NCBI GenBank assembly: GCA_001936135.1
Contig: CP012809.1
Coordinates: 4,327,501-4,391,500 of the forward strand
Source: Saccharomycopsis fibuligera x Saccharomycopsis cf. fibuligera
Taxonomy: Eukaryota > Ascomycota > Saccharomycetes > Ascoideales > Saccharomycopsidaceae
Length of the DNA stretch: 64,000 bases
Reading direction: 5' to 3'
Numbering within the stretch: the stretch's first letter is position 1; each line of letters opens with the position of its first letter. A program made the position numbers and the translations under genes. This document shows positions 10,026-18,573 of this stretch, piece after piece. The notes beneath the pieces are model-generated. The model was given only the letters and a program-made list of their open reading frames with translations. It was not told the DNA's origin and did no database searches.

Positions 10026-11615
10026 TTAAGCCCCCTTACGCACCCCACTAACGATATCGTCAACTCTTAACAATAAACAAGCACTTTCAATAGCAGTTTT
10101 GATACTCTGTTGTTTAATAACTTCTGGTTCCCAAATACCATAATCTTTCATATCTACCACTTTCCCCTTGTCACCATCAATACCAAAACTGTAATCACCA
10201 GCAGCATGTTTAGCTCTTAATTGTGATACAAGTCTAATTGGATTACCACCGGCGTTTTGGATCAAAGTTCTAGGAATAACTTCCATGGCATCAGCCACCG
10301 CTTTGTATGGCCACTGTGCTACCCCTTCAATAGTTTTGGCCCTTTCACTCAATTTCACAGCAACTGCCATTTCAGTGGCACCGCCGCCTGGTGACAAACT
10401 TGGCTCAAAGAGAACGTTTCTAGTAACAGCCATTGCATCTTGTAAATTACGATCAATTTCATTCAAAATATCCTTGGATGGACCACGCAAAAGTACGGTA
10501 CAAGCTTGTGGGTTTTCACACTTCACCAAATAAGTGAAATATTCATCGCCAATCAATTCAACTTTGAAAAGACCACAATGAGTGCCAATATCAGTTGGCT
10601 TAAGATCTTCAACACGGTTAACAATAGTGGCTCCCGTTGCACGAGCAATTCTGTTATTGTCTGATTTTTTCACTCTTCTTAAAGCGGTAACCCCACCTTT
10701 CAATAAATAGTGTTGAGCTAAATCAGAAACCCCTTTTTCGGTAATGACTAAATCTGGCTTGAATTCCAAAATTTGATCACAGAGTTGTTTGACTTGTTCT
10801 TCTTCAATTTGTAAGATTTTATTCCAATCTTCTTCTTTGGTAATTTCAATATTTGTTTGAGACTCACCTTTTTTGTATTCTAATGGACAATCAAGTAATA
10901 TGATTTTTGGGTTTTCAATATATCTCTTCATTTTTGGATGGGTAACGTCTTTGTTTAAGATAACACCATCAAGCACCTCACAGTCTTCCACTTCGCCACC
11001 AGGAATTTTTTCCACTCTGACATATCTTTTGATATCAATTTCCTTATGACCAGTAGCTTTATCTTCCACCATCACAGTTTTCACTGCTTTAAGGGCCAAT
11101 TCGCACATTCTGGTGCTCCATTTAGCAATATATTTAGTACCAATTGACGCGGAAATCAATTTCACCATTGCTGCTTCATTTTCAATATCAATAGGTCTAC
11201 TGATTTCGTGAATAATCTCTAACGCGTCGGCAAGAGCTTTCTTTAATGCTTGAATGATAATAACTGGATGAATGTTTTTTTCAATGTATGGGAAAGTTTG
11301 AGCTAAAATCTCACCAGCTAAAATGATGACCGAGGTAGTACCGTCGCCAACTTCTTCATCTTGAGTTCTACTTAATTCAATCATGGATTTGGCGGCTGGA
11401 TGAGCAACGTCGATTTCTCTGAGAATAGCATGGCCATCATTAGTAAGGACAATTCCTCCCATTGGATCCAAAAGCATCTTAAGCATTGCTTTTGGACCAA
11501 GACATGTTCTAATAATGTCAGCGACTGCTTTGGCAGCGGTAATGTTGGAGACTTGAGCTTCACGGCCAGTCTTTCTTTCACCAGAGGTGTTCATAACAAC
11601 CACTGGAGCTTGCAT
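10026..11615 (-). CDS. CCT3: Chaperonin CCT/TRiC subunit gamma
   Basis: A 529-residue protein, the usual length for CCT3, and a match along its whole length to group II chaperonin subunits. ATP-binding and hydrolysis motifs are present: LGPKAMLKMLLD (39-50), LTNDGHAILRE (57-67) and GDGTTSV (90-96), with the late GGGATEMAVA segment of the equatorial domain. The N-terminal MNTSGERKTGREAQVSNI is diagnostic for the gamma subunit. CCT is the cytosolic hetero-oligomeric ring that folds actin, tubulin and WD-repeat proteins. The start is the first ATG; an ATG seven codons later is a less likely alternative. It is transcribed in the same direction as EMC6 upstream of it. Confidence 0.97.
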   Translation of the reverse strand: MQAPVVVMNTSGERKTGREAQVSNITAAKAVADIIRTCLGPKAMLKMLLDPMGGIVLTNDGHAILREIDVAHPAAKSMIELSRTQDEEVGDGTTSVIILAGEILAQTFPYIEKNIHPVIIIQALKKALADALEIIHEISRPIDIENEAAMVKLISASIGTKYIAKWSTRMCELALKAVKTVMVEDKATGHKEIDIKRYVRVEKIPGGEVEDCEVLDGVILNKDVTHPKMKRYIENPKIILLDCPLEYKKGESQTNIEITKEEDWNKILQIEEEQVKQLCDQILEFKPDLVITEKGVSDLAQHYLLKGGVTALRRVKKSDNNRIARATGATIVNRVEDLKPTDIGTHCGLFKVELIGDEYFTYLVKCENPQACTVLLRGPSKDILNEIDRNLQDAMAVTRNVLFEPSLSPGGGATEMAVAVKLSERAKTIEGVAQWPYKAVADAMEVIPRTLIQNAGGNPIRLVSQLRAKHAAGDYSFGIDGDKGKVVDMKDYGIWEPEVIKQQSIKTAIESACLLLRVDDIVSGVRKGA

Positions 11616-12099
11616 TGTGAATATGTTTTGATGGCTGTGGTTGTGTTGAGTTGGGCTGTGATTGCGGTTGTGGTTGGGTAGGATGTTTTAGATGGGAAGG
11701 GTATTATTAAAAGAAAGAACAACTGTTTTGATGGCGATACTTTTCATGTTGATTTGAATCAATCAGTAAAAAAAAAAAAAAATTGTCAATAAAAAAAATT
11801 GCCCACTAAGTCGGAGGAGGTAGGTTTTGTCAGAGGGTAACCCTAAGAGCGCGCACTATTGTAGAGGGAGTTTACTATAATTGATAATGGTACGTTTGAA
11901 CAGTGATACAGGAACCAAACTGGCAGATACAAACGAAACTATAGTACAATTGGAATATATATAAAGTCAAAAAAAAAAAAAAAAAAAAAGAATCTTTAAA
12001 TAACAAGAAGGTAGCAAGAAACGAATCAACAAAGGAGCACCGTGTGTGAATTTGAAAAGAGAACATGAAGAAAAAAAAGTAAGCATCAAGCATCGAAAA
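11616..12099. other. CCT3 promoter and EMC6 3' flank
   Basis: 484 bp between two leftward genes. A-runs near 11768 and 11971 are the main features; no gene is seen. Confidence 0.45.
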
Positions 12100-12462
12100 T
12101 CAAGAATCGATCAAGCAAAAAGTAAGTGTCCACATCATGATGAAACTGAAGATACTGCGGGAGTAATCATTAGCAAAAATTTCTTTGATAGGGCTACTGA
12201 AATAATTGGAGATATTTCCGTTAGAATTGAGTTGCAAAGATATGTAAACAAACGAGTCAATGGCAACCATGGTAGCAAAGAAGAAAAGAAAGCCGTGGAT
12301 GGACTGAAGTCCGAGGATGGCAGCAACGGTGCCGCTGGCGAGAGCAGAGACGTCGTGGACAAAGGCGAGACTGGCGGTGTTGGCGGCAATGTTGTCACCA
12401 AAAGTGATGGGCACGTACGGAGCAGACTTTTGCTTTTGTTTCTGGGATGACTGTTTAGGCAT
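12100..12462 (-). CDS. EMC6: ER membrane protein complex subunit 6
   Basis: A 120-residue protein with a short polar N-terminus and three predicted membrane segments (about 32-52, 55-76 and 98-117). The VHDVSALASGTVAAILGLQSIHGFLFF block matches the conserved core of Emc6. EMC is the ER insertase for tail-anchored and multipass membrane proteins, and Emc6 contributes to the membrane-embedded insertion groove. The start is the first ATG in frame, preceded by a roughly 90-bp leader region and then a GC-rich island that may be a separate transcript. The short frames on the opposite strand are shadows. Confidence 0.9.
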   Translation of the reverse strand: MPKQSSQKQKQKSAPYVPITFGDNIAANTASLAFVHDVSALASGTVAAILGLQSIHGFLFFFATMVAIDSFVYISLQLNSNGNISNYFSSPIKEIFANDYSRSIFSFIMMWTLTFCLIDS

Positions 12463-13249
12463 TGTGTGTGGTATATAGCGGTGGTGTGGATGCTGAATGA
12501 TAGTGCTGTGTCTATAGTGTGTTGTTTGATATATTCTATTAGTATGTCCCAGTGTGTGCGAATATTCAGTTAACCTGGGGCGACAGACGCTTTAAAGCGG
12601 AATTCCGGGGGGCTACCCTGTGTGCGGTCCTCTACAGAGGGCTGTCGACAGTTCGCCCACAGCGCGATGTGCAGTTACCGTGCTGTATAGCTCAGAGGGT
12701 GCTGGAACCCCCTGCTCCGCCAGCGCCAAGAGTGGCAAGTAGCCATGTCGGCGCTTATTTTGCTATGCTCAAGGAGCATTCTGTTAACGCTCACCAACGG
12801 CATCGTCTGTATTATAATCGCTGATATTGCTTCTTCTCCTTCTTTCTTTCCTCTCTCTCTTCTTTCTGCTCTAAAAACACAACAATATCCACAAACTGCC
12901 TCTGTCTGGGTTGCAATCAACCAGTCAGTCAGTCAATCAATCAACCAACCACAGTTTCTTCCCCAGTACATTCTGTCTCACTCCACCTCAACCGTTGCAC
13001 CCCCAGCTCTCCTCCTAAATCACCCCCTCCCCCACGCACCGTTCCCTGTCACATTCGCCCCAGCTATCTGGTCCTTGCTGCTGCTTTGCCTGTTATTGTA
13101 AGGTGTCTGGCATCCTCCTCTGCTTCAGCCATATTTTATTTTTACCTCACAGCTAGTGCTTCTTCACTAATTCTATTCTAGCACTATTTTTTTTTCACTG
13201 CTAGTATTATTTTGCTTTTGATCTGTCAAGCCTACCAAAGATCTTGCCC
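12463..13249. other. Intergenic region between EMC6 and the UspA-like gene
   Basis: Divergent promoter region. The left half holds the GC-rich hairpin-dense island (about 12570-12761). The right half is C/T-rich (about 12825-13240), as in leaders of actively transcribed yeast genes, and leads into the UspA-like gene. Confidence 0.5.
12570..12761 (+). ncRNA. Candidate structured RNA, GC-rich island (unidentified)
   Basis: This island is much richer in GC than its surroundings and carries a chain of self-complementary units: GCTTTAAAGC (12589-12598), CGGAATTCCG (12598-12607), CCTCTacAGAGG (12629-12640), CTGTCGACAG (12642-12651), GGGT/ACCC (12697-12710) and a longer hairpin AGCGCC/GGCGCT with an inner TGGC/GCCA (12722-12755). 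The last hairpin is followed at once by TTTT (12758-12761), a possible Pol III terminator. TAGCTCAGAGGG (12688-12699) resembles an A box. I could not match it to tRNA, snRNA, SRP, RNase P or RNase MRP RNA. It has no good reading frame. Strand and ends are inferred from the hairpin and T-run. Confidence 0.35.
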
Positions 13250-16200
13250 ATGTCGCTCGATAAGAAACCAAGGTTCCGTCACAGGGTCTCCTTCAACAAC
13301 CTCTACACCGACATCATAGACCCTGACAAGCCAAGATACCTTCCAAAGTTCATTGTCAAAGACGACCCTCAATTACCAAATAACCAGAACCATAACAAGT
13401 CAAACAATAATGATGGCTCTCTTGGCGTCCCCAAACCCCAAAAATTGGACTTGAGCTTTGGCTACGATGTTTCCAAAAGTTCGTCTTATTACTCTCCCGA
13501 TCCATCAAAATTCTTCAAGTTCAATGACTTTGGCTTTGTCAACCAAAACGATCGCTTCTACAACGACCTTCAAAACAAAAAAAATTTTACAGAAGCCACT
13601 TTAAAGCGTCAAAAGCTCAAACGGGAAAAATTGCCTGGTATCTCAAAGGACAAGTCTATTCTCAAAAAACCATCCACCACTAACAACGGAATTCCAACAC
13701 TGTCTTCACTGTCGCAGTCGCAGTTGCACCCGCATGGCGGCAATCAAAACAATCACACTACTTCTTCCAGAAGGTGCAGCAGCAATTCCGCCGCTAATAA
13801 CGCATCCTACAGCAATCCTAACCCAATATCATTTTCCAGCGTATACAATAAATACAAATCAGAAGACCAGGATGCAATCACATTTCGCAATACCCAATTA
13901 AATATTAACCTTGATCCAAATTTCATCCCAGACACATTCGCTTCGCAGCTGTCACAAACAGCAGGAGCAGGTTCCGCTGTTTCCGCTGTTTCCGCTGCTC
14001 AGCCGGTTTCAACCTTGGCTCAACCTCCCAATAAACGCAAAAAATTGATTGATATGACAGATGAGGAAATATTACAGCTTGATGACCAGTTCAAACTTTA
14101 CAGTTCCCGCCAATCCGGTAATACATCGCGCATTCTTAATGACTTAGAAAATTCTATTGAATTCTCTAAATTCAAAGTACTAACAAATAACTTGTCCCAG
14201 AATGACGATCATCACAATCCCCAATTCAAAACTAAATACTCAAAAGAAGGTGTCAATCTTACCAATTTTTACAACAAAACTTACCCATCTCGACCAGTTG
14301 TCAACTATCGTTCTTTTGTATTGCACTCTCAGCACGAAAATTTCGAAAAAGTGGTTAATCACAATGCCTGCTACACTTATCTGCCAAAAGACGTTGTATC
14401 TGAGACACTAGGATCCAAGCCCACGTTTTCCGCTTTGGGCCCTTACCTGTTGTTGGAAAGTAGAGTAGAAGTCAACGATATTGATCCTACAATTACCCCA
14501 AACAAGACCCTAATGGCATACATTTCCGGCCGTAAGCACACGTGGAACTCATTACGATACTTATTTGATCATAATAATTTACTCACAAACGGCGATACTT
14601 TGATCGTATTTACCGTGATTCCGCATGATTTTGAACTAATTGAAGAACTACTTAGTGATGCTCATCTTTTGAAGTTCAGCAACACCGCCCTGCAACACAA
14701 TGATCATGAAAACAAAGACCATGATAACGGTCTTGTACGGTACAAGACCACCAGTATGTTGGATGACTTGAATAGTTACAACTTGCGTAAAATGAAAACA
14801 AACAATAGTGCCAATCCACCATCCCCAAATCATAGTAGCACCACTCATCGTCAATCGCATCCTCCTCCATATTCCGGTTCACGTCAACCCACAAAATCGC
14901 CTGTAAAACCGCACAGTGAAGCAAGATCACAATCTCTAATCGACCACGAATTGCAAAAAATGAGATCATATTCAAATTTAAACACTAACATCATGGCCCA
15001 TATCAATAAGAAAAAGCCCTTAACCACCAATGAAAAACGTCAAATAATATGCAATCAGATCAAAGAGCTTGCTAATCGGTTGATGCGTGCCATTGAAAAG
15101 CTTGCTCTGGAACGCGATATTGTTATTAGAATTACTTTAGAAATTTGTTTTGATAAAGTGTTACATAGCGATTTAGACAATAATGAATCTGATTTGGAAG
15201 AGGAACACGAAGTACTCAATTATAGCAATGCGAACAGTACCGCCAACAATAATAATAATCATCATCCAGGGATGAGGAAAAGAAGGAGAAGTAGCAGTAG
15301 AAGAAATAGCAATTATTTTCTCGCTGATGAAGAATACCTTGACTATTCTCCATATTCTGACAAGAGCAATTTTGACTCAATTGCCAAAGTCAGCAGCAAC
15401 AATGAAAATGAATTAAGTCGCGCTGCTAGCCATAATTTGCGCTTGGAGCGAGATAAACGACGTCGTCGCAATCCTAAATTAAACTTGAAATTTGTCATTG
15501 AAAACGTTATCAAAGTTTATAATCCCCTGATCTTTGTCATTGGATCCAAAAATGATGATGAATTGCTACATTCATTACATGGAGCAAGTAACACAGTTTC
15601 CAATAATGTTGATAATGGACCTTATAGTGCCAGTGGAAGTGGTCGCTCAAGCACCGTTAGCAGTCGCAAACAATCAATGGTGGATTTTGGAGATCCAAAT
15701 TTTGTTTACCGGTCACCAAACGCTACCAGTGTGGGCAATACAACGACCAACAGCTCAAGTCCAAGTAACAATTCGTCTAGTGCTGATTTGGCAGTAGCAA
15801 CACGAAACAAGTTACTTAGGATAAATAGTAATGATTCATATTTTAGCCTAGCTAACAGTAATCATAATTGGAATAGTGATCAAAAGCTGGGCAGTCCAAT
15901 AGGACAAACGAAACTCAAATTTTCCGAATTTTTAGTCAAAAATACAAACTTGTCGGTCCTTGTCATTCCGACTGGTTTAATGAGTCATTATGGTTCCAAA
16001 AAATACACCAATAAAGGTGATGTTCGGGAAAGAGCTGACATTCATTCAAAGCATAATTGGGTCATCGAATGGGATGACCAACTTTATGTTGGAAATTATG
16101 GAGAAGAGAATGGATTTGATGATGACTATGATGATGATGATAGTGAGTTTGCCAGCACGGTTGATGAGGATGTTAGTGGTGAAGGGGCTGCGAAGCTGAG

Positions 16201-17410
16201 CTCAACCAAGCACAACGATGATGACAAATTAGGTGAAATGTTGGATAATTTCAAAACTAGCATATCTAGAGTCGTGTCATCAACAACCACAAATAACAAT
16301 GTTCCACAGCTGCTACAACAACAACTGCAACTCGCTGAATGTCCCGAGGACTTTTTTAGTAAGTTGTTAAGTTCCTCTTCTGATAAGTCCCAACATGAGT
16401 CATTGAATTTTTTGAAAAACTCGCAATTCAACTATCATGACAAAACATTACCACCGACTACCAGAACTCGTCGTATTTTGCTCAAGCATTTGGATAATGA
16501 GTTGACTAAGAAAAAAACGGTAGGTACTACTGAAACGTCAACTGGCTTGGATGCTGCTTTGGCCAATGCAAATGCTACCGCTACGGCAAGCACCCTCACC
16601 AACATCCACGGCGGCGGCTCTGGGAAGCCTCGAACAAGATCGGAAAATGCAATCATTTCATCTAATGAAACCAGTGAAGCTGATGATGACGTTGACGACG
16701 ATAACGATGATGATGATAGTGATGACGACGATGTAGATTATGATAGGCCATATTTTCCAAAAAACCAGTCATCTTCATCGTACTACTATGATGATGAGAA
16801 ACGAAAATCTCTGAGCATTAGCACAAATACCAATGGTAGCGTGCATCGTCAAGCGGCCCTTGATACGTTTCAACTTAGCAATGATGATGGCCATAATAAT
16901 AATAGTAGTCATGATAATGGAAACAATAATGACAACTTAACCAGTCAAAGTTTAGTTGGTGGAAGTCCTGGAAGTCCCCGTGGTAACACACCAAAGATCC
17001 AATTTGCTGACCCTTTTTCTAGTCCAGAATTGCAACAACAACAGCAACAGCAACAGCTGCACCAGCAGAATCGCCAAAGTTATGGTATTAATGGCAGTCA
17101 AATCAACAATTACAATGGAAATGGTAACAATAATGCTTCTTTGAGTGTCAATAATGCCGGAAAGCCAAAGGGATACACTTATAGAGAGCTTCTCAGCAAG
17201 ACACAAAGCAATGTTAGCAGCAGTGCAGTTTCTACTGGTAGTACTAATTATAACAAGAGTAGAAGTCCAAGTGCCAAATCATCGAGTTTTTTCAGTCGAA
17301 AAACTAGTCTTGATGATGGTGGAGCTTCTGCTATAAAGCTGAAAGAGAAGGAGGGTGAAGGGCAAAAGAAAAAAGGCAGTATTTTCAAGAAGTTGTTAAG
17401 AAGAAAATGA
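13250..17410 (+). CDS. UspA-like domain protein with long low-complexity inserts
   Basis: The first ATG is at 13250 (MSLDKKPRFRHRVSF), giving 1386 residues; an upstream TTG is not a likely start. Pieces of a universal-stress-protein fold appear in order. A first-strand region TLMAYISGRKHTWNSLRYLF with GDTLIVFTVIP lies near residue 420. A helix ANRLMRAIEKLALERDIVIRI lies near 605. YNPLIFVIGSKND lies near 755, and FSEFLVKNTNLSVLVIPTG near 900. Between and around them are long Asn-, Ser- and Asp-rich stretches and a poly-Gln run. The C-terminus is strongly basic (KKKGSIFKKLLRRK), which might bind acidic lipids or a nucleic acid. UspA folds bind ATP or AMP in many organisms, but the nucleotide loop is not clear here. 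The function is unknown. Confidence 0.75.
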   Translation: MSLDKKPRFRHRVSFNNLYTDIIDPDKPRYLPKFIVKDDPQLPNNQNHNKSNNNDGSLGVPKPQKLDLSFGYDVSKSSSYYSPDPSKFFKFNDFGFVNQNDRFYNDLQNKKNFTEATLKRQKLKREKLPGISKDKSILKKPSTTNNGIPTLSSLSQSQLHPHGGNQNNHTTSSRRCSSNSAANNASYSNPNPISFSSVYNKYKSEDQDAITFRNTQLNINLDPNFIPDTFASQLSQTAGAGSAVSAVSAAQPVSTLAQPPNKRKKLIDMTDEEILQLDDQFKLYSSRQSGNTSRILNDLENSIEFSKFKVLTNNLSQNDDHHNPQFKTKYSKEGVNLTNFYNKTYPSRPVVNYRSFVLHSQHENFEKVVNHNACYTYLPKDVVSETLGSKPTFSALGPYLLLESRVEVNDIDPTITPNKTLMAYISGRKHTWNSLRYLFDHNNLLTNGDTLIVFTVIPHDFELIEELLSDAHLLKFSNTALQHNDHENKDHDNGLVRYKTTSMLDDLNSYNLRKMKTNNSANPPSPNHSSTTHRQSHPPPYSGSRQPTKSPVKPHSEARSQSLIDHELQKMRSYSNLNTNIMAHINKKKPLTTNEKRQIICNQIKELANRLMRAIEKLALERDIVIRITLEICFDKVLHSDLDNNESDLEEEHEVLNYSNANSTANNNNNHHPGMRKRRRSSSRRNSNYFLADEEYLDYSPYSDKSNFDSIAKVSSNNENELSRAASHNLRLERDKRRRRNPKLNLKFVIENVIKVYNPLIFVIGSKNDDELLHSLHGASNTVSNNVDNGPYSASGSGRSSTVSSRKQSMVDFGDPNFVYRSPNATSVGNTTTNSSSPSNNSSSADLAVATRNKLLRINSNDSYFSLANSNHNWNSDQKLGSPIGQTKLKFSEFLVKNTNLSVLVIPTGLMSHYGSKKYTNKGDVRERADIHSKHNWVIEWDDQLYVGNYGEENGFDDDYDDDDSEFASTVDEDVSGEGAAKLSSTKHNDDDKLGEMLDNFKTSISRVVSSTTTNNNVPQLLQQQLQLAECPEDFFSKLLSSSSDKSQHESLNFLKNSQFNYHDKTLPPTTRTRRILLKHLDNELTKKKTVGTTETSTGLDAALANANATATASTLTNIHGGGSGKPRTRSENAIISSNETSEADDDVDDDNDDDDSDDDDVDYDRPYFPKNQSSSSYYYDDEKRKSLSISTNTNGSVHRQAALDTFQLSNDDGHNNNSSHDNGNNNDNLTSQSLVGGSPGSPRGNTPKIQFADPFSSPELQQQQQQQQLHQQNRQSYGINGSQINNYNGNGNNNASLSVNNAGKPKGYTYRELLSKTQSNVSSSAVSTGSTNYNKSRSPSAKSSSFFSRKTSLDDGGASAIKLKEKEGEGQKKKGSIFKKLLRRK

Positions 17411-18509
17411 TTAGAAGCCATTATTGTGGGTTTTTTTAATTACTCGTAATATTGAGTCTAATTTTTTTTCTGTCTTCAATCTTTGCTACTTCTTCTCCAC
17501 TACACTGAAGTGGAGTCATAATGATACTGGCAATCTCTGATTTCTATTGCGGTAATAGGTTCCTTCCCTTATTTTTTCTTTTTTTTTTTTTTCTTTTTCA
17601 AATTTCCTAAGCTGTTTGTTGGCTTTGTTGTCTGGTTTATGTGTTATGACTGATGCCTTATCCTATAGAGCAACGAAATTACAACACCATTCATTTAGAA
17701 ATAATCTAGAGCTTATGCGCAACGAATCTTACTGCATGTTTTTTTTTACCAATAGCATGAATTATCAAAAAAGAACAAAATAGAACCTCACATTCAAATG
17801 CAAGTGAAAATTAGGCGTTTTGTTCAAATTGATTTTTTTTTTTTTTTTTTTTTTTTGTATGTTATGACATGTACAATTTTCATCCTTTTAATTTCTAATT
17901 TTTTTTTTTTTAGTTTCTTAATTTTTTTTCCGTTTTCAAATCATTAATTTCCATATTTTTTGCCATTTTTTTAACCTTACGTTTTGCCTAACGAAAAAAA
18001 AAAAAAAAAAAAATCACGATGTCTTATGAAACGTTGTTATCTGCTTTACTATTTTAATTTTAATTAATTTTTTTTCCATATTTACATATATGGGTATAGT
18101 ACACTTTGAATTTACACTTGAATATAAATATTTATATTATTATTTACAAACATCTAACCACATTTCAAGCATCAAATATATTTGAAAATTGTGATTTCAA
18201 AACTACAACTCTAAAAATAGATTAATATTGTACTGTTTCTATCTGTAAACTATAAATAGTTACGAATCATAGCTCGGTGATTGACTTTTTTGCACGTTTC
18301 AGGGCTTCTACCACCCTAGTGTAAAGAAAACCAGGTCAGCTGATGCATCACATGCGCTCCTTCGGGGTTCCCCATCACCAACAGCCACATCGTCAAAAAA
18401 ATTCAGCTTTAGCAGCAGCCGCTACAACAAGAAAAAAAGGCAACAGCAGCAGTAAGGGTTCAGCGGTTAGTTACGGTTCAGCAGGATACACCAAGCCCGT
18501 CACACACAA
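17411..18509. other. Intergenic region upstream of the Zn2Cys6 gene
   Basis: About 1.1 kb, very AT-rich, with several T-runs (near 17578, 17831 and 17900) and A-runs (about 17994-18012). The right end carries a 76-codon upstream frame (18343-18573) that overlaps the Zn2Cys6 start in another frame. No other gene is seen. Confidence 0.45.
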
Positions 18510-18573
18510 ATGCCGTCAACCGGCCACGATGTCCGTTCGCCCGATTCTTCTAGGATGGCTATCACTTCATTAA
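18343..18573 (+). other. Upstream ORF overlapping the Zn2Cys6 start
   Basis: An ATG at 18343 opens a 76-codon frame, out of frame with the regulator, that ends 61 bp past the regulator's ATG at 18510. If it lies within the mRNA it would reduce translation of the regulator. It is not expected to be a conserved protein. The transcription start is unknown. Confidence 0.3.

Noticed and set aside
11400-11681. Plus-strand frame antisense to CCT3.
   Set aside because: A shadow of a well-supported conserved gene.
12046-12450. Plus-strand frame antisense to EMC6.
   Set aside because: EMC6 on the minus strand has a clear family match; this frame has none.
12681-12761. A-box-like TAGCTCAGAGGG read as a tRNA or the start of SRP RNA.
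   Set aside because: No B box or cloverleaf, and the distance to the T-run is too short for SRP RNA.
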